Below, piece after piece: positions 18,360 through 27,509 of a stretch of 51,599 nucleotides of DNA. Position numbers and translations under genes: made by a program. The stretch is taken from positions 1-51,599 of the forward strand of contig QCNV01000008.1 of NCBI GenBank assembly GCA_003213095.1. The letters are read 5' to 3'. Below the pieces are notes generated by a model. It did no database searches. It saw only the letters and a program-made list of their open reading frames with translations, and had not been told where the DNA came from. Within the stretch, counting starts at the first letter, position 1, and the number at the start of each line of letters is the position of its first letter. This stretch comes from SAR202 cluster bacterium AG-426-M11 (GTDB taxonomy: Bacteria; Chloroflexota; Dehalococcoidia; Lucifugimonadales; UBA826).

Positions 18360-19019
18360 CTAGGGTAATAATTTATAGGCTGAATCCCAAAAATCATATT
18401 CATGGTGACTGCTAGTAATAAAAATGTTTTCAAGATCATTTTTGTATTTCTCTGAAACATTGTTTGCTTCTATATCAATAAAACATTTAATTTGATTTGA
18501 TAATTCTTCGAATTCTTTTGAACTATATAATTCAATCCATTTGGAATATAACGGAGAATTATCTGGTAATCCTTTAGATTTTAAATTTTGACCGATTTCA
18601 GAATATCCCCATGCACATGGAAGAATGGATACAGCTATATCAAGTGCAGATTTTGAGTATGCAACTTTAAGTAAGTGATTTGTATAAGATTGAGTGACTT
18701 TGGATGGAAGTGTTTTTTCTAACTCTTGTTTCGTAATTCCAAAATCACTACAGAAACTAATGTGAAGATCCATTTCAGTATTAATAGTTTCATTCAGTAA
18801 TGAAGAGAAAAATTTTATATCTGAGATTTTTTCTGTTTTTGCTACGCATATGGCTATAACTTTACAAAATTCAATAAGGAATATGTAATCTTGTTTCATG
18901 AAGTACTGAAAGTTGGTTAAAGGTAATTTGCCATCTCCAATTTCTTGAATAAATGGATGAGATTGTTCTTTTTCCCATAATTCATTTACCTGAACTCTAA
19001 GATGTTTAGAAAAACTCAT
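18360..19019 (-). CDS. tenA: TenA-family thiaminase II / aminopyrimidine aminohydrolase
   Basis: The 219-residue helical protein aligns well with TenA, which hydrolyses degraded thiamine (aminomethyl-pyrimidine) to HMP for salvage. The nucleophile is in ILPCAWGYSEIG (Cys135, the same number as in Bacillus subtilis TenA), and the C-terminal motif SSHHEYDFWDSAY holds the catalytic Glu207. QDYIFLIEF matches the FLxQDYxYL region of the family. The ATG overlaps the stop of the upstream cyclophilin-like gene (ATGA), showing translational coupling. With the thiGES operon at 25.9 kb this indicates both synthesis and salvage of thiamine. No riboswitch was seen in front of this operon. Confidence 0.92.
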   Translation of the reverse strand: MSFSKHLRVQVNELWEKEQSHPFIQEIGDGKLPLTNFQYFMKQDYIFLIEFCKVIAICVAKTEKISDIKFFSSLLNETINTEMDLHISFCSDFGITKQELEKTLPSKVTQSYTNHLLKVAYSKSALDIAVSILPCAWGYSEIGQNLKSKGLPDNSPLYSKWIELYSSKEFEELSNQIKCFIDIEANNVSEKYKNDLENIFITSSHHEYDFWDSAYKLLP

Positions 19020-19399
19020 TTGGAAGCCTTAGAAATAGTGATTTTTGTACCTGGGGCAATAGAACGGAAAACTTTTTCATCTCCTGAAATGGATCCAATT
19101 ATATTTACTGGACTTGCAGCTCTTATTTCATCGCCATTACTTGCAGGTGTTTTTCCATAAAAAATACAAAAGGCATTTCCAGGAGGCCAGAAGGCCAAAG
19201 TCCCTGAATCAACTACTTCTGTAGAATTTGAGTCTTCGGGGAAGCTTAAATCTATAGAAAAATAGATTTCATCTCCCCAAGTATTACAATTGGAGGTGAT
19301 TGGAAGTAATTCCCAAATTTGTGAAGAACAAGATGAATTATTTAAAGTACCAGTGACTTCTAACTCTCCTACAGAAATATTTATTTCTAGTGGATCCAT
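19016..19399 (-). CDS. Cyclophilin-like fold protein (DUF369/TM1367-type)
   Basis: The 127-residue protein has the pattern of the small cyclophilin-like family: ELEVTGTLNNSSCSSQIWELLP, WGDEIYFSID, then VDSGTLAFWPPGNAFCIFYGKTPAS followed by a NIIGSISGD segment. These proteins share the cyclophilin barrel but generally lack prolyl-isomerase residues; their biochemical role is not settled. It is coupled to tenA by a four-base overlap, which suggests a role connected to thiamine-derived pyrimidine salvage or to the same substrate pool; that is inference from context. The region to the divergent Ldh2 gene is only 66 bases. Confidence 0.78.
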   Translation of the reverse strand: MDPLEINISVGELEVTGTLNNSSCSSQIWELLPITSNCNTWGDEIYFSIDLSFPEDSNSTEVVDSGTLAFWPPGNAFCIFYGKTPASNGDEIRAASPVNIIGSISGDEKVFRSIAPGTKITISKASK

Positions 19400-19465
19400 A
19401 GCATTTGAACCTTTCTATTATTTTATATACTCTCTATATTATCAATAAAAATTAAAGGAAGTACC

Positions 19466-20515
19466 ATGCCAGTAATTGATCATAAAGAATTGCGAAAAAT
19501 ATCTTCTGAACTTTTGAAAGCTGTAGGGGCTTCAAATGAAGAGTCAGAAATAATTGCAAGGCATTGTATTGACGCAAATTTGGTTGGTCATGATTCACAT
19601 GGAATAATTCAAATTCCTACTTATATAGATCGTGTTGAAAGAGGTCACATCATTCCTGGAGCTGAAATTGATATTTTAAAAGAGTCCCCTACCACTACAG
19701 TAGTTGATGGTAATTGGGGATTTGGGTATGTGGTAGCTGAAAAAACTATGAACAGATTAATAGAAAAAGCTAAAACACATAGTATAGCTGCTGGAACAAT
19801 TCATAGACAAAGTCACATTGGAAGATTAGCAGATTATCCGATTATGGCTGCGAATGAAAATATGATTGGCATTATAACTGCAGATTCTGGTAGATCAGCC
19901 AAAAATGTAGCCCCATTTGGTGGTAGAGAAAAAAGATTAGGTACAAATCCTCTGTCTATAGCGATGCCTAGTAATTTGGATGGTCCGTTTTTTTTGGATA
20001 TGGCTACGAGTGCCGTAGCTGCTGGAAAAATTTCTTTGGCATCTGCAAGAAATGAGTCTATTCCAGAGGGTTGGATTTTAGATAAAAATGGAAATTCTTC
20101 TACCAACCCAAACGATTTGAAAGATGGTGGAGTAATGCTGCCACTTGGAGGGCAAGAAGGCCATAAAGGATACGGATTATCATCAATGATCGAGATTTTT
20201 TCAGGAATATTGCCCGGTCTTGGTTTTGGTCATGATCCATCTGGTAGACATAATGATGGATGTTTTTTAGCGGTATTTAATATTTCAGCATTTAGAGATG
20301 TTAATGAATTTAAGAAAGAAGTTAGCGACTTTGCTATGTATTTAAAAAGTTCAAAAACTGCTACAGGATTTTCCGAAGTATATTACCCTGGAGAAATTGA
20401 ACAAGTTAAAAAAATAAAAAACATTAGTGATGGTATTAATGTAGAAGACAAAACATGGCAACAACTTAAAGATTTAGCAAATCATTATGAAGTTCTATTA
20501 GATTATGATTTTTAA
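19466..20515 (+). CDS. Ldh2-family NAD(P)-dependent 2-hydroxyacid dehydrogenase
   Basis: The 349-residue protein belongs to the malate/L-sulfolactate/L-lactate dehydrogenase (YlbC/Ldh2) family: an N-terminal helical part with [17 protein letters not shown] (conserved His of the active site), a [15 protein letters not shown] segment, [13 protein letters not shown], and the nucleotide-binding [11 protein letters not shown]. The C-terminal [14 protein letters not shown] loop is also typical. Family members oxidise L-malate, ureidoglycolate, sulfolactate or imines, so the substrate is not determined. A GGAAG ribosome site stands six bases before the ATG. The gene converges on leuB with a four-base overlap of stop codons. 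Confidence 0.88.
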   Translation: MPVIDHKELRKISSELLKAVGASNEESEIIARHCIDANLVGHDSHGIIQIPTYIDRVERGHIIPGAEIDILKESPTTTVVDGNWGFGYVVAEKTMNRLIEKAKTHSIAAGTIHRQSHIGRLADYPIMAANENMIGIITADSGRSAKNVAPFGGREKRLGTNPLSIAMPSNLDGPFFLDMATSAVAAGKISLASARNESIPEGWILDKNGNSSTNPNDLKDGGVMLPLGGQEGHKGYGLSSMIEIFSGILPGLGFGHDPSGRHNDGCFLAVFNISAFRDVNEFKKEVSDFAMYLKSSKTATGFSEVYYPGEIEQVKKIKNISDGINVEDKTWQQLKDLANHYEVLLDYDF

Positions 20516-21606
20516 ATAATCCCCGAAATTACATCTCCCATTTTGGTAGTGTTGACTACTGTTCCTCCATCAGATGCAATATCTGCTGTTCTATATCCTT
20601 CAGATAAGGCTGAATCCACGGCTTTTTCTATAGCTTCAGCTTCTTGGTTAAGGCCAAATGAAAGTCTTAACATCATTGCAGTACTCAGTATTGATCCAAT
20701 TGGATTTGCTATTCCTTTTCCTGCAATATCTGGTGCACTACCATGAATGGGTTCATATAGGCTTAATTTAGTGATTTTTGATTTTTTGCCAGGTAATTCT
20801 GCCAAGCTGGCAGAGGGTAACATTCCCATTGAACCTGATAAAACTGAAGCTTCGTCAGTTAGAATATCTCCAAATGTGTTTTCAGAAACTATCACATCAA
20901 AACTTGCAGGATTTCTGATCAGTTGCATCGCTGCATTGTCTACTAGAATGTGTTCTAGTTCTACTTCGGGGTATTCTGAAGATAATTCTACAGCAATTTC
21001 TCTCCACAAACGTGAAGATTCTAAGACATTTTGCTTATCTACTGAAGTAAGTTTTTTGTTTCTGTTTAGAGCTAATTCAAACCCTACTCTTAATATCCTT
21101 TCAATTTCTTTTTCTGTATATTTTAAAGTGTCTACTCCACGCCTGCCTAGGCTAGTGTTCCAACGTTTTTTTGGTTTTCCAAAATATAGTCCTCCTGTTA
21201 ATTCTCTTAGGACCATCATATCGACACCTTTGAGTAAATTAGGTTTGATGGGACTAGAATTAATTAGAGCTGGATAAACTTTTACAGGCCTAAGATTAGC
21301 AAATAATCCCAGCGATTTTCTTACGGCTAAAATGCCGTCTTCAGGTCTTGTGTTTGCTGCAGGATCATCCCACTTTGGTCCACCTACTGCTCCAAGTATT
21401 ATTGCGTCTGAGTTGTTGCAAGTTTCTAATGTTTGATCAGGTAATGCTGTTCCAAATTTGTCAATTGCACAACCTCCAATCATTTCATTTTTTAAATTAA
21501 AATCATGATCAAATTTTACAGAAATAGCATCTAAAACTTTCATAGATTCTGCCACTACTTCAGGCCCAATACCGTCTCCACCTAATATTGCTATGGTTGC
21601 TTGCAT
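20512..21606 (-). CDS. leuB: 3-isopropylmalate dehydrogenase
   Basis: Catalyses the NAD-dependent oxidative decarboxylation of 3-isopropylmalate in leucine synthesis. Motifs: [12 protein letters not shown] at the start, [14 protein letters not shown], the IPMDH-specific substrate loop [16 protein letters not shown] (seen here as [17 protein letters not shown]), [28 protein letters not shown], and [19 protein letters not shown]. Length 364 is normal. Twelve bases separate it from the upstream leuS, so the order nudix - dmlA-like - leuS - leuB probably forms one operon. leuA, leuC and leuD are not in the window. Confidence 0.95.
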   Translation of the reverse strand: MQATIAILGGDGIGPEVVAESMKVLDAISVKFDHDFNLKNEMIGGCAIDKFGTALPDQTLETCNNSDAIILGAVGGPKWDDPAANTRPEDGILAVRKSLGLFANLRPVKVYPALINSSPIKPNLLKGVDMMVLRELTGGLYFGKPKKRWNTSLGRRGVDTLKYTEKEIERILRVGFELALNRNKKLTSVDKQNVLESSRLWREIAVELSSEYPEVELEHILVDNAAMQLIRNPASFDVIVSENTFGDILTDEASVLSGSMGMLPSASLAELPGKKSKITKLSLYEPIHGSAPDIAGKGIANPIGSILSTAMMLRLSFGLNQEAEAIEKAVDSALSEGYRTADIASDGGTVVNTTKMGDVISGII

Positions 21607-21618
21607 TTAGTTCTCCTG

Positions 21619-24108
21619 TTAATTAGCTACAATATTTATTAGTTTTCCGGGAACAAAAATAATTTTTCTCACGTTTTGATCCATAATATGTGATTTGATT
21701 TTATCGCTATTTAAAGCAATCTTTTTTGCTTCTTCTTCTCCAATTTGTGATGAAGTAATTATTTTGTCTCTAACCTTCCCGTTAATTTGGATGATAAGAG
21801 TGATTTCATCATCTTCAGATAGATTTTGATCAAATTGAGGCCAAGATTGGTTATGTACACTAAAGTCATTTTGATTTTTAGCCCACAATTCTTCTGCAAG
21901 GTGAGGAACAATTGGTGACATCATTAAATATAAGTTATTGGTTAGGGTGATCCAAACATCAGTAGATACTTTTGATCTAACATTCGATTCAGACAGTGCA
22001 TTGGTGAATTCCATTAAACCTGAAATAGCAGTGTTGTATTTAAAGTTATCTATATCTTCTCCAACTTTTTTAATAGTTTTATGAAGTAATCGGATTAATT
22101 TTTTTTCTATGTCAGGATCTGATTTGTATGAACTGCATTCTTTTGGTAGTTCTGAAACATCCCACACTCTATTAAGCCACCTGGTGGCACCATTAATTCC
22201 TGAATCATTCCATTCTCCCCCTTGTTCCCATGGCCCTATAAACATTAAGTATGTTCTTACTGTATCGGCACCGACTAATGATACATAATCATCAGGAGCT
22301 ATCACGTTACCTCGAGATTTACTCATTTTTGCGCCCTGATAAATGATAGTTCCTTGATTAAATAATCTTAGGAATGGTTCGTCAAAATCTATTAATCCTA
22401 AATCTCTAGTAGCTTTAACAAAAAATCTAGAATATAACAAATGCATTACAGCGTGTTCCACTCCACCGGTATATTGGTGAACTGGATTCCATTGAGATGT
22501 TTGCTGCTTTTCAAATGGACCATCTTCATAATTTGGGCTTGGGAATCTTAGGAAATACCAAGAAGAATCTACGAATGTATCCATTGTGTCTGTTTCTCGG
22601 ATGGCTGCTTTTCCACAGTCAGGACAATCTGTATTGATAAAATCTTGGTTAAGTTTTAGTGGAGATTCTCCAGTTGGTAAAAATTCTGCATCTTCAGGTA
22701 ATAAAACAGGGAGTTGAGATTCTGGAACTGGTACAATTTTTGGATTGTCTTGAGTACCGCATGGGGCGTTGTAGCAATAAACTATAGGTATTGGGGTTCC
22801 CCAGTATCTTTGACGAGAAACGAGCCAGTCTCTAATTCTATAGTTGATTGTTCGTGTGCCCATTGAGTTTTTCTCGATATGGCGAGCTATCTCAACTTTG
22901 GCTTTTGTGTTTTCTAATCCATTGAATTCACTTGAATTTACCTGAATCCCTGGTCCAGTGTAAGCCTCTTTCAGAGGTTCTCCATTCCATTCAGGTGGTG
23001 ATACTACTACTTTGATTTCTAAGTTGTATTTATGTGCAAATTTGAAATCTCTATCGTCATGTGCAGGAACTCCCATTACTATTCCTGTTCCGTATGAATT
23101 GAGAACATAGTCTCCAATTAAAATAGGCACCCTGTCTCCTGTAAGCCTGTTTGTGCAGTAAGTACCTAAAAAAACACCTGTTTTTTCTCTATCTGTAGAT
23201 AAGCGTTCTATATCTGAAGCTTTCCTAGCTTGATCAATGTAATTGTTTACGGATTCTTTTTGGTCAACAGATGTCAGCTGTTCTACTAGAGGGTGTTCTG
23301 GAGCTAACACTACAAATGTCACACCATAAACAGTATCAATTCTAGTTGTGAATGTGGTGAGAGTTTGTATTTCTAGATTGTATTCACTGATGTCGAAATC
23401 GTATTCAACACCTTCACTTTTACCAATCCAATTAGTTTGCATTGTATTAACTCTTTCAGGCCATTCAATTTTTGATTGATCGAGTAATTCTTCTGCATAA
23501 TCAGTGATTTTTAAGAACCATTGATTCATATCTCTTTGAGAAACTAACGCGCTACATCTTTCACATTCTCCATCTAAGACCTGTTCGTTAGCCAAAACAG
23601 TGTTACATTTTGAGCACCAGTTCACCGGAGCAAAATCTCTATAAGCTAATCCGTTTTTGTAAAACTGCAAAAAGAACCATTGATTCCATTTGTAGTATTC
23701 GGGAAGACAAGTAATTATTTCTCTATCCCAATCGTACATTGGGCCAAGAGACTTCAATTGATTTCGCATTCTATTAATATTATCTAAGGTCCATTTGTGT
23801 GGATGTATTCCCCTTTGAATAGCAGCATTTTCAGCGGGTAATCCAAATGCGTCGAACCCCATGGGGTGTAAAACATTAAAGCCTTGTAGTCTTTTAAATC
23901 GTGCATGTATGTCGGCTCCTGTCATGGCATACCAGTGACCTACATGTAAATCTCCTGATGGGTATGGGTACATTGTGAGTTCGTACCATTTAGGTTTGGA
24001 GTTAGAATTATCTGTTTTGTATATTTTAGATTTGAGCCATTCTGATTGCCACTTAGGTTCAATTTCTTTGAATGGGAATCTAGGTTCTATAGTATTTGAC
24101 GCAGGCAT
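21619..24108 (-). CDS. leuS: Leucyl-tRNA synthetase
   Basis: Complete 829-residue LeuS. The HIGH-type motif lies in YPSGDLHVGHWYAMTGADI and the KMSKS motif in YQGAKMSKSRGNVIAPDD. The CP1 editing domain is present, with TFTTRIDTVYGVTFVVLAPE and GTGIVMGVPAHDDRDF. A zinc-like knuckle with CSKCN and CERC is seen near residues 165-185. The C-terminal anticodon-binding and leucine-specific parts end with IIQINGKVRDKI. Co-location with leuB is a sensible leucine grouping, though no T-box or leader peptide is apparent upstream. Confidence 0.96.
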   Translation of the reverse strand: MPASNTIEPRFPFKEIEPKWQSEWLKSKIYKTDNSNSKPKWYELTMYPYPSGDLHVGHWYAMTGADIHARFKRLQGFNVLHPMGFDAFGLPAENAAIQRGIHPHKWTLDNINRMRNQLKSLGPMYDWDREIITCLPEYYKWNQWFFLQFYKNGLAYRDFAPVNWCSKCNTVLANEQVLDGECERCSALVSQRDMNQWFLKITDYAEELLDQSKIEWPERVNTMQTNWIGKSEGVEYDFDISEYNLEIQTLTTFTTRIDTVYGVTFVVLAPEHPLVEQLTSVDQKESVNNYIDQARKASDIERLSTDREKTGVFLGTYCTNRLTGDRVPILIGDYVLNSYGTGIVMGVPAHDDRDFKFAHKYNLEIKVVVSPPEWNGEPLKEAYTGPGIQVNSSEFNGLENTKAKVEIARHIEKNSMGTRTINYRIRDWLVSRQRYWGTPIPIVYCYNAPCGTQDNPKIVPVPESQLPVLLPEDAEFLPTGESPLKLNQDFINTDCPDCGKAAIRETDTMDTFVDSSWYFLRFPSPNYEDGPFEKQQTSQWNPVHQYTGGVEHAVMHLLYSRFFVKATRDLGLIDFDEPFLRLFNQGTIIYQGAKMSKSRGNVIAPDDYVSLVGADTVRTYLMFIGPWEQGGEWNDSGINGATRWLNRVWDVSELPKECSSYKSDPDIEKKLIRLLHKTIKKVGEDIDNFKYNTAISGLMEFTNALSESNVRSKVSTDVWITLTNNLYLMMSPIVPHLAEELWAKNQNDFSVHNQSWPQFDQNLSEDDEITLIIQINGKVRDKIITSSQIGEEEAKKIALNSDKIKSHIMDQNVRKIIFVPGKLINIVAN

Positions 24109-24128
24109 TAAAAATTCCTAGAGATATA

Positions 24129-25196
24129 TTACTTGCCAAGAGCATTTACAACTGCGGAGCCTACTTGTTGGGTAGATGCAGTTCCACCGAGGTCAGGAGT
24201 TAACATATCTTTAGATTCAAGCAATTTAGTTACAGCATTTTCTATATCTAATGCTGCATCGTCATTTCCTAAGTGTCTTAGCATCATTGCCCCTGTCAGT
24301 ATTTGAGCCATTGGATTAGCTATTCCTTGACCCATAATGTCTGGGGCACTTCCATGGACAGGCTCAAACATTGATGGGTATCGTTTTTGGGGGTCAAGAT
24401 TAGCGCTAGACGCCAAACCCATACTTCCACTAATGATCGCACCAATGTCAGTCAAAATATCTCCAAACAGATTACTTCCAACAACCACATCGAATATCTC
24501 TGGTTTTCTAATAAAGTCCATTGCTGCAGCATCAATTAGCAAAGATGATGTAGAAATATTTGGGAATTCTGTTGAGACATTTTCGAATGCCCTATCCCAA
24601 ACTATCATCCCGTATCCTTGAGCATTTGACTTGGTAATTGATGTTACGTGTTTCTTTTTATTTCTTTTTTCAGCTAGTTGAAATGCGTATCTGATTACTC
24701 TTTCGCAACCTTTTTTAGTAAATACGCCTGTTTGAATTCCTATTTCTTCGGGGAAATCTAAATATTGAAATCCTCCAACGTTTGCGTACTCTCCTTCAGT
24801 ATTTTCTCTAATCACTACCATATCAATATCATAAGGATTTTTATTAGCTAATGGAGAAGTAATTCCTGGAAATAAAGTACTGGGTCGTTCACAAACATAT
24901 TGGTCAAATCCTCGTCTAATGGGTAATAATAATCCGTTTAGGGTAATGTGATCTTGTATATCTGGATGTCCTACTGCTCCGAGGAATATGGAATCAAATT
25001 GTTTTAATGTGTCTAAACCGTCACTTGGCATCATTTCGCCATGTTTTTTATAGTATTCTGAACTCCAGGGAAGTTCAGTGAATTTGAGGTCAAAATCGTA
25101 ATTTGCAGAAACCGCAGTTAAAACTTTCAACCCTTCTTCAACAACTTCAATTCCTATACCGTCACCTCTTATTACTGCGATATTGTGTGTAGACAT
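24129..25196 (-). CDS. Tartrate/D-malate-type beta-decarboxylating dehydrogenase
   Basis: A 355-residue relative of LeuB but of the TtuC/DmlA branch: it starts HNIAVIRGDGIGIEVVEEG, has DSIFLGAVGHPDIQDH and the branch-typical LLPIRRGFDQYVCERP, then VIRENTEGEYANVGG, IDAAAMDFIRKPE, and FEPVHGSAPDIMGQGIANP. Enzymes of this branch oxidise and decarboxylate D-malate, tartrate or 3-isopropylmalate with NAD. It lacks the LeuB loop sequence found in the neighbour at 20512, so the two are not simple duplicates. A GAGG ribosome site precedes the ATG. It lies 20 bases before leuS. Confidence 0.82.
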   Translation of the reverse strand: MSTHNIAVIRGDGIGIEVVEEGLKVLTAVSANYDFDLKFTELPWSSEYYKKHGEMMPSDGLDTLKQFDSIFLGAVGHPDIQDHITLNGLLLPIRRGFDQYVCERPSTLFPGITSPLANKNPYDIDMVVIRENTEGEYANVGGFQYLDFPEEIGIQTGVFTKKGCERVIRYAFQLAEKRNKKKHVTSITKSNAQGYGMIVWDRAFENVSTEFPNISTSSLLIDAAAMDFIRKPEIFDVVVGSNLFGDILTDIGAIISGSMGLASSANLDPQKRYPSMFEPVHGSAPDIMGQGIANPMAQILTGAMMLRHLGNDDAALDIENAVTKLLESKDMLTPDLGGTASTQQVGSAVVNALGK

Positions 25197-25254
25197 ATTT
25201 ATACCTCTTAATATACCTGTAGTTTTTTTTGCAACCGAATCATACCTGAAAAAA

Positions 25255-25710
25255 TCAAAGTTTAGTAATTTTTTCTATAGCAGATACTCCTATTTTTCTA
25301 ACGTCTGTAGAAATTACAATAGGATAATGAGAATTATTAAGCAATTGGTCACGGTCTATAGCTACCCATTCTTTTGGCAAAACTTGTTGTGGATTGATAG
25401 GTTTGCAGTAATAGATTAAATCTATATGTTGATGAAATCCATCCACCGGATCATCGATATCTTCTATTAAAATGTGTTCAGGAGGAATTAGGGATTTTGG
25501 GTAATCAAAATTGAATTTTTCAGAATCTGATATTAATTCAACTTTAATAGATGTTTCTTCATATACTTCTCGAATGACTGCTTGGTTAGGATCTTCATTC
25601 AGTTCTATATGCCCTCCAGGTGGAAGCCACATTTTTACTTTTGGATGAAAATGTAACAGTATAGAATTGTCTATTACTACATATCCAGTAGCAGTGAAAT
25701 GTCTATCCAT
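25255..25710 (-). CDS. NUDIX hydrolase
   Basis: The 151-residue protein contains a Nudix box, GHIELNEDPNQAVIREVYEE, followed by TSI (from Gly33; the usual Gly near the end is Ser54), which binds the metal for cleaving nucleoside diphosphates linked to another group. The segment HFTATGYVVIDNSILLHFHP before it is a standard lead-in. The substrate is not predictable; the neighbours give no firm clue. It is transcribed away from the thiG riboswitch and is probably the first gene of the dmlA-like - leuS - leuB cluster, 58 bases ahead of it. Confidence 0.88.
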   Translation of the reverse strand: MDRHFTATGYVVIDNSILLHFHPKVKMWLPPGGHIELNEDPNQAVIREVYEETSIKVELISDSEKFNFDYPKSLIPPEHILIEDIDDPVDGFHQHIDLIYYCKPINPQQVLPKEWVAIDRDQLLNNSHYPIVISTDVRKIGVSAIEKITKL

Positions 25711-25735
25711 TATTTATTCCTGTTTGTTGTTTACA

Positions 25736-25764
25736 TTGACTTTAATGCCAGTATTAAATATATT
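25736..25764 (+). promoter_or_regulatory. Promoter of the thiG-thiE-thiS operon
   Basis: TTGACT (25736-25741), a 17-base spacer and TATATT (25759-25764) form a near-consensus sigma-70 promoter. The expected transcript start, about 25771, falls at the beginning of the TPP riboswitch. Confidence 0.65.
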
Positions 25765-25770
25765 TTGTTC

Positions 25771-25855
25771 ATGGGGAGCTCAGAGCTGAGAGGGTAAATT
25801 GTACCGACCCAAAACCTGAACTGGATAATGCCAGCGTAGGGATTATTCCCCTACT
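25771..25855 (+). ncRNA. TPP riboswitch (THI element)
   Basis: The conserved core of the TPP aptamer is plain: GGGGAGCTC, then GCTGAGAGGG, a short variable region, GACCC, ACCTGAACTGGATAATG and CCAGCGTAGGGA (25773-25842). The aptamer stands directly in front of thiG and ends about 35 bases before its ATG. The bases GTAGGG (25836-25841) can also pair with CCCTAC (25848-25853), which would compete with the closing part of the aptamer and may be the switching element. No U-rich terminator follows, so control of translation or of an alternative fold near the GAGGA ribosome site (25867-25871) is more likely. Confidence 0.95.
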
Positions 25856-25877
25856 TTAACAAATTTGAGGATTTATT

Positions 25878-26657
25878 ATGTCAGATTATTTGGAAATTGC
25901 AGGGAAAAAGTTTTCGTCAAGGTTAATGATTGGTACGGGTAGACACCGAACTATGGATGAAATGGTTGCCTCCATTAAATCTTCTGGGACTGAAATTATT
26001 ACTATAGCTATTGGACGATTAAATCTTGATGATCCAAATGAAAAATCTATATTAGATTATTTCGATTGGCAAAAATACACTATTTTACCTAATACTGCTG
26101 GTTGTAAGAATGAAGATGAAGCTGTGTTTGTAGCTAAATTAGCTAGAGAAGTCACTGGGTCAGATTGGATAAAATTAGAGGTTATACCTGACCCTGCTCA
26201 TTTATTACCAGACCCCATTGGAACATATAATGCTGCAAAAACTTTAGTGGGGCTTGGATTTAACGTTTTGCCTTATATTAGTGCAGATCCTGTATTAGCA
26301 AAAAGACTAGAGGAAATTGGTTGTGCAACAGTTATGCCTTTAGGGTCAGGAATTGGTACAGGTCAAGGAATTATTACAATGGAAGAGATTAAAATTATTA
26401 TTGAAAATTCCAATGTTCCTGTTGTTGTTGATGCGGGCTTAGCAGTTCCTTCACATGCTTCTGAAGCATTAGAAGCTGGTGCTGATGCTGTATTAGTTAA
26501 TACAGCTATTGCTCAGGCTCAAGATCCAATATTAATGGGAGAAGCATTTCGAGATGGTGTTGAAGCAGGTCGTAAAGCATTTCTAGCAGGCAGAATCCCA
26601 TTTAAAAATCAAGCAGTTTCTAGTAGCCCTGGTGCAAATGTTTCTGAGAAGTCATGA
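25878..26657 (+). CDS. thiG: Thiazole synthase
   Basis: ThiG builds the thiazole phosphate of thiamine from 1-deoxyxylulose 5-phosphate, ThiS-thiocarboxylate and dehydroglycine. The 259-residue TIM barrel shows FSSRLMIGTGRH at the start, ILPNTAGCKNEDEAV, the KLEVIPD strand with the lysine expected to hold the substrate as an imine, VMPLGSGIGTGQGI, and VVDAGLAVPSHASEALEAGA followed by ADAVLVNTAIA. The ribosome site GAGGA lies six bases before the ATG. First gene of the riboswitch-controlled operon; the next gene overlaps by four bases. Confidence 0.97.
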   Translation: MSDYLEIAGKKFSSRLMIGTGRHRTMDEMVASIKSSGTEIITIAIGRLNLDDPNEKSILDYFDWQKYTILPNTAGCKNEDEAVFVAKLAREVTGSDWIKLEVIPDPAHLLPDPIGTYNAAKTLVGLGFNVLPYISADPVLAKRLEEIGCATVMPLGSGIGTGQGIITMEEIKIIIENSNVPVVVDAGLAVPSHASEALEAGADAVLVNTAIAQAQDPILMGEAFRDGVEAGRKAFLAGRIPFKNQAVSSSPGANVSEKS

Positions 26658-27274
26658 TTTTTGATACTCCGATTTTATGTTTAGTAACAAATCAACTACG
26701 ATCTGATAATAATCGCACTCTTGAAACCATTGAATCTGTAACTTCGTGTGGTGTTAATATGATTCAAGTTCGTGAAAAATCCATGCCTATAGATTCTTTA
26801 GTTGCTTATGTAAAAAAAATTAATTTTGTTAAAAATGATTCGTTATTGATTGTAAATTCAGATTTCCAAATTAATCAATTTGTTGATATAGATGGTATTC
26901 ATCTATCAGAATCTACTGAACAGCTTGATACTTCTATAAGTTCTCATTTGATTGTTGGACAATCTGTTCATTCAATTGAATCTGCTAGAATTGCGTATTC
27001 AAACAATGTTGATTATATAGTCGCTGGAACTATTTTTAAATCTAAATCCCATCCTGGTGGACCAATTTCAGGAACAAAATTGATAGCTCAAATTAAAAAT
27101 GAATTAGATGTTCCAGTAATTGGAATTGGAGGTATTAATCAATTGAACGTTAAAGACGTGATGAATGCTGGAGCAGATGGAATAGCAGTAATTGGGTCAG
27201 TATTAGAGGCTCAAGATCCCGTTAATGCTACAAAAAGATTAAAAACTATTATGAATGAAAATTTCAGAGGTTGA
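26654..27274 (+). CDS. thiE: Thiamine-phosphate synthase
   Basis: ThiE joins HMP pyrophosphate and thiazole phosphate to thiamine phosphate. The 206-residue barrel has the family's pieces: LCLVTNQL, MIQVREKSM, LIVNSDFQINQFVDIDGIHL, IVGQSVHSIESAR, YIVAGTIFKSKSHPGG and VIGIGGINQLNVKDVMNAGA. The ATG overlaps the thiG stop (ATGA), showing coupling. It is slightly compact but not truncated. The next gene, thiS, begins at the very end of thiE. Confidence 0.94.
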   Translation: MIFDTPILCLVTNQLRSDNNRTLETIESVTSCGVNMIQVREKSMPIDSLVAYVKKINFVKNDSLLIVNSDFQINQFVDIDGIHLSESTEQLDTSISSHLIVGQSVHSIESARIAYSNNVDYIVAGTIFKSKSHPGGPISGTKLIAQIKNELDVPVIGIGGINQLNVKDVMNAGADGIAVIGSVLEAQDPVNATKRLKTIMNENFRG

Positions 27275-27275
27275 A

Positions 27276-27488
27276 ATGGACTTGATGAGTGTTTTTGTGA
27301 ACGGGAAGAAAATAGAATTGGTACCTGGAGTATCGTTGTTAGAATATCTAGAATCTAACGATCTCATGAACCAAACTGCTTTTGCAGTTGCTTTGAATCA
27401 AGAAATCATTCAAAGAGATAATTATGGTTTGAAGATTCTATCAGAAGGTGATCGTGTAGAGATAGTCAAAGCCATTGGTGGTGGTTGA
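27276..27488 (+). CDS. thiS: Sulfur carrier protein ThiS
   Basis: A 70-residue ubiquitin-like carrier ending in Ile-Gly-Gly-Gly, the C-terminal di-glycine tail that is adenylated and thiocarboxylated to donate sulfur to ThiG. The body, SVFVNGKKIELVPGVSLLEY ... VAVALNQEIIQRDNY, is typical. An in-frame ATG at 27255 would add seven residues inside thiE; the ATG at 27276 is preferred because AGAGG lies five bases upstream and the length fits. The order thiG-thiE-thiS differs from the common thiS-thiG order. ThiF, ThiO/ThiH, ThiC and ThiD are not in the window. Confidence 0.92.
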   Translation: MDLMSVFVNGKKIELVPGVSLLEYLESNDLMNQTAFAVALNQEIIQRDNYGLKILSEGDRVEIVKAIGGG

Positions 27489-27509
27489 ATATCTCTACAC
27501 TAGCAGTTT

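Noticed and set aside
20747-21277. Plus-strand 176-residue open frame
   Set aside because: It lies wholly antisense to leuB, shows no family motif, and has no ribosome site.
20512-25196. Tandem duplication of leuB
   Set aside because: The two dehydrogenases differ in their substrate loops and overall motifs; one is LeuB, the other fits the tartrate/D-malate branch.
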